A DNA stretch of 36,457 nt from an uncultured Lachnospiraceae bacterium (GTDB lineage Bacteria; Bacillota; Clostridia; Lachnospirales; Lachnospiraceae). The notes beneath the pieces are model-generated. The model was not told where the DNA came from. It searched no databases and saw only the letters and a list, made by a program, of their open reading frames with translations. How positions within the stretch are numbered: position 1 is the first letter of the stretch; the number at the start of each line of letters is the position of its first letter. The stretch lies in assembly GCA_947177445.1 (NCBI GenBank), contig CAMWUL010000031.1, forward strand, positions 1 through 36,457. The letters are read 5' to 3'. Both the position numbers and the translations under genes were made by a program. Below, piece by piece: positions 16,606 to 24,400 of the stretch.

Positions 16606-19182
16606 CTATTGACCTGCGCTGTTCTGACGCTTTTTGAACTCCGCCTCCCGGCGCTTCGCCTCCGAAATGTCTCCCTCCATCCTGCCGGCACAGACACAGC
16701 CCACTGTGAGACTGCGGTACCCGGGATGGATCATATGGTGAGCATACCGGATGATCTGATAGCCGCACATCTGGCAGATCCCCACCGGCGCTCCCAGATC
16801 GCTTACACCGGTACAGCTCCAGCCGGAATGAGGAACGTCCTCCTGCTTCCACAGATTGGGACTGTCTGCCTTAAGCTGCTTTAGTCTCTGGGCCTGAAGC
16901 TCTCTGTCAGCCGCATCCTTCCGGTCTTCTTCCGGCTGATCCCAAATCTGTTCCGGCTCTGCCTCCTGCTCCGGGGCAAGTCCGTTGTCCTCCGTCCTTT
17001 TTCGCTGCGCCGCTTCCTGCATTTTCAGGAAATACTGCTGGGAAATATTCCTCACCTGCTGCAGCTTTTCAAACTGGATGACATAGCTCCCCCGCTTCCT
17101 GTCAATGGACTGGATCCTGCCCCGGCCAAAAACATGGTGCTCTACTATATCGCCTATTTTTCCGGTTTCCTCTTCGCCGCAGCCAGCCTCCTGCAAAATA
17201 TCCCGGTTCAGCTTTGCCGCATAGCTTTGGCTTTCCTGCCGCAGCTTCTCCGAAATCCGCCCAATCCTTACATAATTGTTTTCTCCTATCTCCTCCAAAA
17301 AGCGGGACACAAGCTTCTTCATTCCGTTCTGGTTCGTTCCCTCGGATTCCATCAGAAAAAGATACTTCTCCGCCCTGGTAATCGCCACATAGCAGAGTCT
17401 GCGCTCTTCCTCCAGCCCCAGCTTCTTCCTGTCCCCCAGGGTTTTTGCCGAAGGAAACACACCCTCCGAAAAGCCCAGAATAAATACCACCGGAAACTCC
17501 AGTCCCTTGGAGGAATGGATCGTCATAAGCTTTACGGCATCCTTTGATTCGTCGCCCTCTTCCCCGGACTGAAGGGTGATCTGCTGCAAAAATTCCTCCA
17601 AACTCAGATTTTCGCCAAATTCCCGCTCAAATTCATTGGCGATCCGCTTGAACTCCGCCAGATTATTCAGTCTTTCCTCATCCCCCAGCTCCCGGATGTA
17701 GCTCTCATAACCGGTTTTTTCCGTCACCTGATTGACGATATCAGAAATCCGCATTTCTCCATAGCTCCTGCGCATCTCCTCCACAAAGCGGATAAAGGGC
17801 CCCGCCTCACTGCCTGAAAACTCTTTTTCCTCCAGGTGCTCCGAAAGGGTGTCAAACAAGCCTGCCTCCTGCTGTCCCCCGTTCCTCAGCTCCTCCAGAA
17901 AAGCCATTTTGGCCCGGCCAAATTTTCTGCGGGGCGTATTGACAACCCTTCGAAAGGATACATCATCCCCATAGGCAATCAGCTTCAAATAGGCCAGAAT
18001 GTCCTGGATCTCCATCCTCTCATAAAAACGCACCCCTCCAAAAATTTCATAAGGAATATTTTTTTCCACCAGCTTTTTCTCCGCGATCCGGGATAAAAAA
18101 CCGGACCGGTAGATAATGGCAAAATCCGAATACCGAAAGCCCTCCTTGGAGGACAGGCGTTTGATATTATCGATAACCTGATCCATCTCTTCAAAGTCAT
18201 CCTTGGAATGATAATGAATCACCGGCGCTCCGGCTCCGTTTTTTGTAAAGAGATCCTTTTTCAGCCGAAGCTCGTTTTTTTCTATCAGAGTATTGGCACA
18301 CTGAAGAATCTGCGGCGTGGACCGGTAATTCTGATTTAAAATAATGGTTTTGGTGGGCTCGTGCTCCTTGTCAAAGTCCACCAAAAGCCGCACATCCGAA
18401 CCCCTCCACTCGTATATATTCTGATCCGGATCCCCCACGATCATCAGGTTCCGGAAGTTTCCGGACAGGATTTCCACCAGACGCATTTCCACCCGGGAGC
18501 TGTCCTGAAACTCATCCACCATAATATAGTTCAGCCTTTCCTGCCACTTCTGCCGGACAAACGAATCTGTCTCCAATAGATGGAGGGCAAAGGCGATCAG
18601 ATCATGAAAATCCAGGGAATAAGAGGCCTTCTGCCTTTGAAGAAACTCCTCAATAATGCGGTCATCCCTGTCCTTTATCTGAGGCAGAATCTGACAGGGC
18701 TTTGGATTGCACAGTCTTGTGACATAGCTGCCGTCTTTTTTGGCCCGCCCGATCTTTCGAAGCATGACTTCAAAGCTGGCATAATCCAGCTTTAATTCAA
18801 ATTTTTGATATATTTCACTTAAGATTGCTTTCTGTTGATGGGCATCGATGATTTGAAACTGCCGATTCAGGAACAGCTTTTCCGGATTTTCTCTCAGCAG
18901 CCGGTTGCAGAAGCCGTGGTAGGTGCATATCAGGCTGATCTCGTTTTCCTCCCCGATCAAAGCCCTTATTCTTTTTTTCATTTCACCGGCCGCTTTATTG
19001 GTAAAGGTCACACATAAAATGTTGGCGGGGTCGATCCCATAGTCCTGCACCAGATAGGCATAGCGGCTCACCAGCAGTCTGGTCTTGCCGCTGCCTGCCC
19101 CTGCGATCACCCGGACATACCCTTCAGTCTCCAACACCGCTTCTCTCTGTCTTTCATTGAGCTTTTCCAGCAAATCCGCCAT
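16606..19182 (-). CDS. UvrD/PcrA-type superfamily 1 DNA helicase with Cys-rich C-terminal tail
   Basis: An 858-residue 3'-5' DNA helicase. The motifs run in order: Q-motif LNERQREAV, Walker A AGAGSGKT (27-34), motif II VDEFQDSS, motif III GDPDQNIYEWRG, motif IV region LNQNYRS, motif V TIHSSKGLEFPVVF and motif VI VAITRAEK. A PcrA/UvrD enzyme normally ends about 100 residues after motif VI with a small Tudor-like domain, here VEHHVFGRGRI. This protein adds about 120 residues: a charged coil, then a Cys-rich module (WSC, CQMC, CVC) that looks zinc-binding. Start 19182 has GGAGG 5 nt upstream. It has its own promoter (19282-19310). It is likely to act in DNA repair or replication restart. Whether it is the housekeeping PcrA or a paralogue cannot be judged here. 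Confidence 0.93.
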   Translation of the reverse strand: MADLLEKLNERQREAVLETEGYVRVIAGAGSGKTRLLVSRYAYLVQDYGIDPANILCVTFTNKAAGEMKKRIRALIGEENEISLICTYHGFCNRLLRENPEKLFLNRQFQIIDAHQQKAILSEIYQKFELKLDYASFEVMLRKIGRAKKDGSYVTRLCNPKPCQILPQIKDRDDRIIEEFLQRQKASYSLDFHDLIAFALHLLETDSFVRQKWQERLNYIMVDEFQDSSRVEMRLVEILSGNFRNLMIVGDPDQNIYEWRGSDVRLLVDFDKEHEPTKTIILNQNYRSTPQILQCANTLIEKNELRLKKDLFTKNGAGAPVIHYHSKDDFEEMDQVIDNIKRLSSKEGFRYSDFAIIYRSGFLSRIAEKKLVEKNIPYEIFGGVRFYERMEIQDILAYLKLIAYGDDVSFRRVVNTPRRKFGRAKMAFLEELRNGGQQEAGLFDTLSEHLEEKEFSGSEAGPFIRFVEEMRRSYGEMRISDIVNQVTEKTGYESYIRELGDEERLNNLAEFKRIANEFEREFGENLSLEEFLQQITLQSGEEGDESKDAVKLMTIHSSKGLEFPVVFILGFSEGVFPSAKTLGDRKKLGLEEERRLCYVAITRAEKYLFLMESEGTNQNGMKKLVSRFLEEIGENNYVRIGRISEKLRQESQSYAAKLNRDILQEAGCGEEETGKIGDIVEHHVFGRGRIQSIDRKRGSYVIQFEKLQQVRNISQQYFLKMQEAAQRKRTEDNGLAPEQEAEPEQIWDQPEEDRKDAADRELQAQRLKQLKADSPNLWKQEDVPHSGWSCTGVSDLGAPVGICQMCGYQIIRYAHHMIHPGYRSLTVGCVCAGRMEGDISEAKRREAEFKKRQNSAGQ

Positions 19183-19281
19183 AAAGACCTCCGTCCTGCA
19201 CAAGACTCCCTGTCAGTCCTGCCGCCCTTCTCCAATCAGTACCTCCCGGCCCGCAAAGCCGTATTAAGATCTCTTTTTTTA

Positions 19282-19310
19282 AGTATACCGGATTATAATC
19301 ACTCTTACAA
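19282..19310 (-). promoter_or_regulatory. Sigma-A-type promoter for the helicase gene
   Basis: On the minus strand, TTGTAA (19305-19310) and TATACT (19282-19287) are 17 bp apart. Transcription would start about 93 nt before the helicase ATG at 19182. The sites lie in the gap after the VanZ-like gene. Confidence 0.5.
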
Positions 19311-19317
19311 TATCAAT

Positions 19318-19836
19318 TCATCTTTTCAGCAGTCTGTAAATTCCTGCCCCCAGACACCCTCCTGTAAAATTCAGAATCAGATCATCCACATCCACATTCC
19401 GGCCAATAAACAGCTGGCAGGACTCAATAAACACCGGCAGGGCCAGAGAATACATCGCCACAATCCAGATCCTGCGATTCTTTGGCCAGAGATATACCAG
19501 GCCAAAGCCCCAGGGGATAAACATTACAATATTCCCTACAATGTTGATTAAAAAGTCCTCCCATTTAAAATGAACAAAAAAATAGCAGATATTGGCAAAG
19601 GGAGTCAAATTGATCTTCTCCCCTGTGGCAATACGTTCTGCCGCCGCCTTCACCATACTGGCCGGAGCCCCATACTCCCCTTCCAGAGTCAGAATCAGCA
19701 GGGCGCACATAAACAGCACAAAGGCGCCCAGTCCCCACTCCCTTCCCGATCTTCGTTTCCAGGGTCTGCGGATCAGCAGATACAGGGGCAGTCCCCCCAG
19801 AATAATGATACACAGCTTTACAAGATATCGAATCAT
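19318..19836 (-). CDS. VanZ-like family membrane protein
   Basis: 172 residues with four to five membrane helices. The VanZ-family signature is visible: NLTPFANI near 95, NIVGNIVMFIPWGFGL near 120, then SLALPVFIESCQLFIGRNVDVDDLILNFTGG split across residues 140-165. VanZ confers low-level teicoplanin resistance in enterococci; most VanZ-like proteins in gut Firmicutes are uncharacterised and thought to affect cell-envelope processes. It begins 3 bp after the histidine kinase stop, so it is co-transcribed and probably translationally linked with the two-component system. That suggests it is an output, or an accessory to sensing, of an envelope-active compound. Family assignment firm, function inferred. 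Confidence 0.88.
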   Translation of the reverse strand: MIRYLVKLCIIILGGLPLYLLIRRPWKRRSGREWGLGAFVLFMCALLILTLEGEYGAPASMVKAAAERIATGEKINLTPFANICYFFVHFKWEDFLINIVGNIVMFIPWGFGLVYLWPKNRRIWIVAMYSLALPVFIESCQLFIGRNVDVDDLILNFTGGCLGAGIYRLLKR

Positions 19837-19839
19837 ACG

Positions 19840-20895
19840 CTACCAGCCTCCCATATCGGGCTGCTTTACCGGCAGCTCCATGGACACTCTGGTTCCCTTG
19901 CCCTCTTCGCTTTCCACATTCACCCGGATGCTCAGATGATCAAATATCCTGCGGCAAAGATACAGGCCGATGCCTGTGGACTTTTTATTCATGCGCCCGT
20001 TATATCCGGTGAATCCTTTTTCAAAAATCCGGGGCAGATCCTCAGGGCGGATTCCAATGCCTGTGTCCTCCAGCTCCAGCCGGACGCTTTCCGTACATTC
20101 TTCCACGTAAACGGCTATCTTTCCCTGTCTGGTATATTTGATGCTGTTGGAAAACAATTGCTCCAGGCAAAAACCGAACCATTTTTCGTCAGTCAGCACT
20201 CTTGCTTTGGTTTCAGGCAGTTCCAGGGCCAGACCCTTGTTGATAAACAATATGGAAAACTTTTTTGCCGTCCGCCGCAGTATAGACTCCAGCTCATATT
20301 CCTGAAGCACCAGATCGGAGGAAAGGCTCTCCAGACGCTGGAAAGTCAGCACCATCTCCACATATTGCTCTATTTTAAACAACTCTTCCCGCATCAAAAA
20401 GCCGTCTCTGACATTTTCATTTCCTTCCAGCAAAAGCTTCAGGGCGGCGATGGGCGTTTTGATTTGATGGGTCCACATCATATAATAGTCATTGCGGTCC
20501 GTGGTTTTTTCTTCCCATCTGCTCTGTTCTCTGGCCTGGTTATCGCAAAGGGTTCGAACCAGCCCTGCCAGGTCGCCCTCCAATGTATTTTCCGTACCGT
20601 TTTCCCCTGTCTCCCACCGGGACAGCGCATGACAGATTTCTCCCGGGACATAATCCCCGGAGCCCTCCAAAAGCCTGGACGCGCTCTCCAGATCCTTACA
20701 CTTTCTCACATAGCTTCTCCCCTGCAGTATCCCGGCTGCAGTCCATACTGCCAAAGTCAGAAGCGCTCCATATAAAAGCCTGTACAGATTTTCGATGTGG
20801 TACAGGCACCCCACTGCCACCAGCAGAAACACGGCTGCGCCGTACAGGCAAAGTACCAGTCTTTTTTCTTTTATATACCGGATCCAAAATTTCAT
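19840..20895 (-). CDS. Membrane sensor histidine kinase (BceS/GraS-like)
   Basis: A 351-residue kinase. Two membrane helices (about 13-32 and 38-56) are joined by a very short loop, the layout of intramembrane-sensing kinases, so there is no real extracellular sensor domain. The phosphoacceptor is H143 in MMWTHQIKTPIAAL. The ATPase domain has the N box LEQLFSNSIKYT (N250), G1 DTGIGI, and GIGLYL near 310. Kinases of this shape usually serve antimicrobial-peptide transporters of the BceAB type. Here the partner is a VanZ-like gene 3 bp downstream instead. The start overlaps the response regulator stop as TAATG. The stimulus is unknown but plausibly envelope damage. Confidence 0.93.
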   Translation of the reverse strand: MKFWIRYIKEKRLVLCLYGAAVFLLVAVGCLYHIENLYRLLYGALLTLAVWTAAGILQGRSYVRKCKDLESASRLLEGSGDYVPGEICHALSRWETGENGTENTLEGDLAGLVRTLCDNQAREQSRWEEKTTDRNDYYMMWTHQIKTPIAALKLLLEGNENVRDGFLMREELFKIEQYVEMVLTFQRLESLSSDLVLQEYELESILRRTAKKFSILFINKGLALELPETKARVLTDEKWFGFCLEQLFSNSIKYTRQGKIAVYVEECTESVRLELEDTGIGIRPEDLPRIFEKGFTGYNGRMNKKSTGIGLYLCRRIFDHLSIRVNVESEEGKGTRVSMELPVKQPDMGGW

Positions 20896-21569
20896 TACAC
20901 CATATACCCCATTCCCTTTCTGGTGTGAATCAGCTCCCCGGCCCCTGCCGTCTCCAGCTTTTTCCTCAGACGGGTCATATTTACTGTCAGGGTGTTATCA
21001 TCCACAAAACAGTCATTATCCCACAGTCTCTTCATAATGATCTCCCGGGAAACGGGCTGTCCTGCGTGCTCAAACAGCAGCTGCAGTATGCGGAATTCAT
21101 TCTTGGTCAGCTCCAGCTTCTGTCCCTCCACCATCATGGAGGCGTCCGTAAGGTCCAATATAATTCCCTTATATTCCATCACATTTGTCTGGACCCGAAA
21201 TGCATACGCCCTCCGAAGCAGCGCCTGCACCTTGGCTGACAGTACCTCCGGCTCAAAAGGCTTAGCCACAAAATCGTCCCCGCCCATATTCACAGCCATG
21301 ACGATATTCATATTATCCCCTGCCGAGGACACGAAAATAATGGGCACCTGGGAGACCTGACGAATCTGGGTGCACCAATAATATCCATTATAAAAGGGAA
21401 GACCGATATCCAGCAGTACCAGCTGGGGCTGGACAAGCGCAAACTCTGCCATCACATTGCGGAAATCCTGTGCACAGGCCACCTCATATCCCCATCTTTC
21501 CAGATGATTTTTCATCTGCTGCGCAATCACATTGTCATCTTCTACCACAAATAGTTTATACTTTTCCAT
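20895..21569 (-). CDS. OmpR/PhoB-family response regulator
   Basis: 224 residues. The receiver domain has acidic D11/D12 (VVEDDN), phosphoacceptor D54 in LVLLDIGLP, and the conserved Lys in VAKPFEP near 104. The C-terminal winged helix ends DNTLTVNMTRLRKKLE with IHTRKGMGYMV. It would be phosphorylated by the kinase encoded immediately downstream (1-bp TAATG overlap). The start overlaps the end of the cysteine desulfurase gene by 14 bp, with GAGG upstream, so nifS-like, regulator, kinase and vanZ-like form one transcript. Targets are unknown; autoregulation through the promoter at 22821-22850 is possible. Confidence 0.95.
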   Translation of the reverse strand: MEKYKLFVVEDDNVIAQQMKNHLERWGYEVACAQDFRNVMAEFALVQPQLVLLDIGLPFYNGYYWCTQIRQVSQVPIIFVSSAGDNMNIVMAVNMGGDDFVAKPFEPEVLSAKVQALLRRAYAFRVQTNVMEYKGIILDLTDASMMVEGQKLELTKNEFRILQLLFEHAGQPVSREIIMKRLWDNDCFVDDNTLTVNMTRLRKKLETAGAGELIHTRKGMGYMV

Positions 21570-22734
21570 TTTTCCTCAAAAATTCTTCATACTCGGAGGA
21601 CATACTCCTGAGCTTTTCCAGGATTTCTTTCAGGGTATCCACCGTTGTGTCAATCTCTTCCAGCGTGTTATCCTCCGACAGCGTAAACCGCACGGAGCCC
21701 CTGGCCTCCTGGGGGCTTCGGCCAATGGCCAGCAGTACATGGGAGGGATCCAGCGCCCCCGAGGTACAGGCAGAACCGCTGGATGCACAGATCCCCTTCA
21801 TGTCCAGCATAATCAGCACGGACTCTCCCTCCACGAACCGAAAAGAAAAATTCACATTTCCGGGAAGCCGCTTCGTCCTGTGACCGCCCAGCCGGCAATA
21901 AGGGATCTCCGATTCAATACGGCTGATCAGATGCTCCCTCAGACGTTCCTCTTTGGCCATCTTTTCTTCCATCCTGGCCATGGCCCGCTGTGCCGCCGCA
22001 GCCATTCCCACAATCCCCGGGACATTCTCCGTGCCCGCCCTGCGGTTTCGTTCCTGGGCCCCGCCGTGCAGCAGCGGATCCAGACCGCAGCCGGAGCGGA
22101 TATACAAAAAGCCAACGCCCTTGGGTCCATTCAGCTTATGCCCGCTGGCACTGAGCAGATCCACCTTCAAATCTTTCACATCAAGGGGCACCTGGCCAAA
22201 GGCCTGAACCGCATCCGTGTGAAACAGAATCCCCTTTTCCCTGGCCATGGCGCCTATTTCGGCTATGGGCTCCACCGTACCGATTTCATTGTTTGCAAAC
22301 ATGATACTGATCAGTATGGTGTCCGGGCGAACCGCCCGGCGCAGCTCCTCCAAATCCACCAGTCCATCCTCATCCACCTTCAGATACGTGACCTCAAATC
22401 CCTCTTTTTCCAGATGCTGGCAGGTATGAAGCACCGCGTGATGCTCGATTGCCGAGGTGATAATGTGCCTGCCCTTATGACGGCAGGCGAATGCAGCCCC
22501 CTTCAGGGCCCAGTTATCCGACTCGGTGCCTCCCGCCGTGAAAAAAATCTCCTCCTGTCCTGCTCCGATAACCGAAGCCAATGTCCTTCGGGCCTGATTC
22601 AACGCCTTTTTCGCTGCGGCCCCCAGAGAATAGACCGCACTGGGATTTCCGTAATTTTCTTTTAAAAAGGGCAGCATGGCCTCTACCGCCTCATCTGCCA
22701 TCCTGGTAGTAGCCGCATTATCCAGATATATCAT
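21556..22734 (-). CDS. Cysteine desulfurase (NifS/IscS family)
   Basis: A 392-residue PLP enzyme that takes sulfur from cysteine for iron-sulfur clusters or thio-modified tRNA. The PLP lysine is K200 in SASGHKLNGPKG, and EHHAV (98-101) supplies the ring-stacking His. The catalytic loop is SSGSACTSG with C323. The short SSGSAC loop places it in the NifS/IscS class I, not the SufS class. The start has AAGGAGG 6-7 nt upstream. No iscU or thiI lies next to it. Instead its last 14 bp overlap a two-component system, an unusual pairing. It is the first gene of that operon, with a strong promoter at 22821-22850 and a structured leader. Confidence 0.93.
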   Translation of the reverse strand: MIYLDNAATTRMADEAVEAMLPFLKENYGNPSAVYSLGAAAKKALNQARRTLASVIGAGQEEIFFTAGGTESDNWALKGAAFACRHKGRHIITSAIEHHAVLHTCQHLEKEGFEVTYLKVDEDGLVDLEELRRAVRPDTILISIMFANNEIGTVEPIAEIGAMAREKGILFHTDAVQAFGQVPLDVKDLKVDLLSASGHKLNGPKGVGFLYIRSGCGLDPLLHGGAQERNRRAGTENVPGIVGMAAAAQRAMARMEEKMAKEERLREHLISRIESEIPYCRLGGHRTKRLPGNVNFSFRFVEGESVLIMLDMKGICASSGSACTSGALDPSHVLLAIGRSPQEARGSVRFTLSEDNTLEEIDTTVDTLKEILEKLRSMSSEYEEFLRKNGKV

Positions 22735-22762
22735 TGTAAACCTCCTTGGTCCGCTTCCCGGG

Positions 22763-22888
22763 TTATCCCTTCTGCGGCCAATTTCCGCAGGCTGTTATCC
22801 CTGCACAGAAATTTATCCATAATGTAGCATTGGCCTGTATGTTCTGTCAATTGCTTTCCCCGAATATACATGGAAAAAAAGGTTATCC
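22763..22888. other. Intergenic cluster of four TTATCC motifs and a leader hairpin
   Basis: Four same-strand TTATCC motifs lie at 22763, 22795, 22813 and 22883. The last two read TTATCCATA and TTATCCAAA, each one mismatch from the DnaA-box consensus TTATCCACA; the first two fit less well. The first two are GTTATCCC and flank a hairpin, CTGCGG (22772-22777) pairing CCGCAG (22785-22790), within the nifS-like leader. They could be DnaA sites or operators for another factor. Confidence 0.3.
22821..22850 (-). promoter_or_regulatory. Promoter of the cysteine desulfurase/two-component operon
   Basis: On the minus strand, a perfect TTGACA (22845-22850) and TACATT (22821-22826) are separated by 18 bp. 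The transcript would carry a leader of about 80 nt before the ATG at 22734, including the CTGCGG/CCGCAG hairpin. Confidence 0.6.
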
Positions 22889-22903
22889 AAAACAAATCAG
22901 CCT

Positions 22904-24256
22904 ATGAAATCACATAAAAGCCATCCCCTGATCGTGGGCACCCTGATTCTTACAATAACAGGGCTTTTGAGCCGGATCATCGGTTTTTTTTACCGCATTT
23001 ACCTGTCCCGTCTGTTTGGAGAGGAAGGAATGGGAATTTATCAATTGCTCAGTCCCGTTCTGTCCATCTCCTTCTCCCTGACCGCCGCAGGCTATCAGAC
23101 CGCCATTTCCAAGCTGGTGGCCGAGCAGAGCGCCACCCAAAAACGCCCTTCCCTGCGGCCTCTGGCAGTGGGCTTAAGCATTTCCCTGCCCCTGTCCCTG
23201 CTGTGCAATTTAGTGGTCTGGCAGTTTGCGGACCCTATCGCGGCACACCTGCTCCAGGAGCCCCGCACGGCCTCCATGCTTCGCATCCTCTCCTTTTCCA
23301 TACCCCTTGCCGCTGTCCACTCCTGTGTCAACGGATATTTTTACGGAATAAAAAAGGCAGGGATTCCTGCCGTCTCCCAGCTGTTGGAGCAACTGGCCCG
23401 GGTAGGCTGTGTGTACATAGTTTCCGCCCCTGCCGCCTCTGCCGGAAGGGCTCCGTCCATCAGCATCGCTGTTCTGGGGCTCACCGTAGGCGAGCTGATT
23501 TCCATGTTCTTTTCCATAGCCGCCATCCTGCCCCGCATGCCGGGTAAAGCGGGCCTGTCCGCCGGAAGGCTTTCCGCCGCTCTGGCCCGGCCCTTTAAGG
23601 GAAATCAGAATCTGTACGGCAGACTGCTGCAGATGGCGCTGCCTCTGACCGCAAACCGCATTGTTCTGAACCTGCTCCAGAGCGTGGAATCCGTCTCCAT
23701 TCCTGCCTGCCTGCGCCTCCACGGCTATGACAACGTGACGGCTCTGAGCGTTTACGGGGTTCTCACCGGTATGGCCATGCCTCTGATCTTTTTTCCCAAT
23801 GCCCTGACCAGCTCCGTATCCGTCCTGCTTCTGCCTGTGATCTCCGAAAGCTACGTGCTTGGAGATATGGCCGCCGTCCGAAAGGCTGCCGTCCGAACTG
23901 TCAAATACTGCGGCGCAATGGGCCTGTGCTGTATGGCCGGCTTTGTGCTTCTGGGAAAATGGGCCGGCACCGCCCTGTTCCACAGCCCCCTGGCCGGATA
24001 TTTTATTACCACCCTGGGCTTTATCTGTCCCTTTCTCTACCTGGATACCACCCTGTCCAGCATTTTGCAGGGCCTCGGCATGGCAGGACGCATTTTTATC
24101 ATGAACGCCCTGTGCCTGCTGATCCGGCTGGGCTTCATCTTTCTGGCCGTCCCCCGCTTCGGAATCGCAGGGTATCTCTGGGGACTGCTGGCCGGCCAGC
24201 TGACTCTGGCTGTGCTCTACCTGGCCTGCCTGTACCGGTTTCTGCGAAAGCATTGA
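22904..24256 (+). CDS. spoVB: SpoVB-type polysaccharide flippase (MOP superfamily)
   Basis: 450 residues with about 12 to 14 membrane helices. The N-terminus (LTITGLLSRIIGFFYRIYLS, then LFGEEGMGIYQL) is the hallmark of the SpoVB/MurJ-like branch of the MOP superfamily. SpoVB moves lipid-linked precursors across the membrane during spore cortex formation, so the organism is probably a spore former. The length is slightly below B. subtilis SpoVB (about 520). The ATG at 22904 is the only in-frame start near the conserved N-terminus, but no good ribosome site precedes it; the nearest purine run is about 20 nt away. It is a single plus-strand gene divergent from the nifS-like operon and followed by a strong terminator. 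Paralogues in Clostridia may serve vegetative polysaccharide export. Confidence 0.88.
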   Translation: MKSHKSHPLIVGTLILTITGLLSRIIGFFYRIYLSRLFGEEGMGIYQLLSPVLSISFSLTAAGYQTAISKLVAEQSATQKRPSLRPLAVGLSISLPLSLLCNLVVWQFADPIAAHLLQEPRTASMLRILSFSIPLAAVHSCVNGYFYGIKKAGIPAVSQLLEQLARVGCVYIVSAPAASAGRAPSISIAVLGLTVGELISMFFSIAAILPRMPGKAGLSAGRLSAALARPFKGNQNLYGRLLQMALPLTANRIVLNLLQSVESVSIPACLRLHGYDNVTALSVYGVLTGMAMPLIFFPNALTSSVSVLLLPVISESYVLGDMAAVRKAAVRTVKYCGAMGLCCMAGFVLLGKWAGTALFHSPLAGYFITTLGFICPFLYLDTTLSSILQGLGMAGRIFIMNALCLLIRLGFIFLAVPRFGIAGYLWGLLAGQLTLAVLYLACLYRFLRKH

Positions 24257-24323
24257 GAGTATGTAACTCCTTAAACACTTTTTCGCGAGAACGGCAGTCG
24301 AAGGCAAGGTCTCTTTCAACGGG

Positions 24324-24360
24324 AAAAAGATGGTTGTCGTTAGCCATCTTTTTTCTTTTT
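24324..24360 (+). terminator. Rho-independent terminator of spoVB
   Basis: AAAAAGATGG (24324-24333) pairs with CCATCTTTTT (24344-24353) over a 10-nt loop and continues into TTTTTTCTTTTT. It lies about 70 bp after the spoVB stop. The A-rich left arm may also stop minus-strand transcription. Confidence 0.85.
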
Positions 24361-24381
24361 CGGCAAAAATTTCAGAGGAGG
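24358..24381. repeat. Left copy of a perfect 24-bp direct repeat
   Basis: TTTCGGCAAAAATTTCAG followed by AGGAGG, identical to 25959-25982. It begins in the T-tract of the spoVB terminator and ends 19 bp before the Schlafen-like gene stop. The two copies start 1601 bp apart and bracket the AT-rich unit, like attL/attR or a long target duplication. Confidence 0.9.
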
Positions 24382-24400
24382 CTTTTTATCATAAAACAAT

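Noticed and set aside
22870..22917. 15-residue leader peptide ORF overlapping the spoVB start
   Set aside because: No ribosome site precedes it, and there is no attenuator-like structure or residue bias to suggest a leader.
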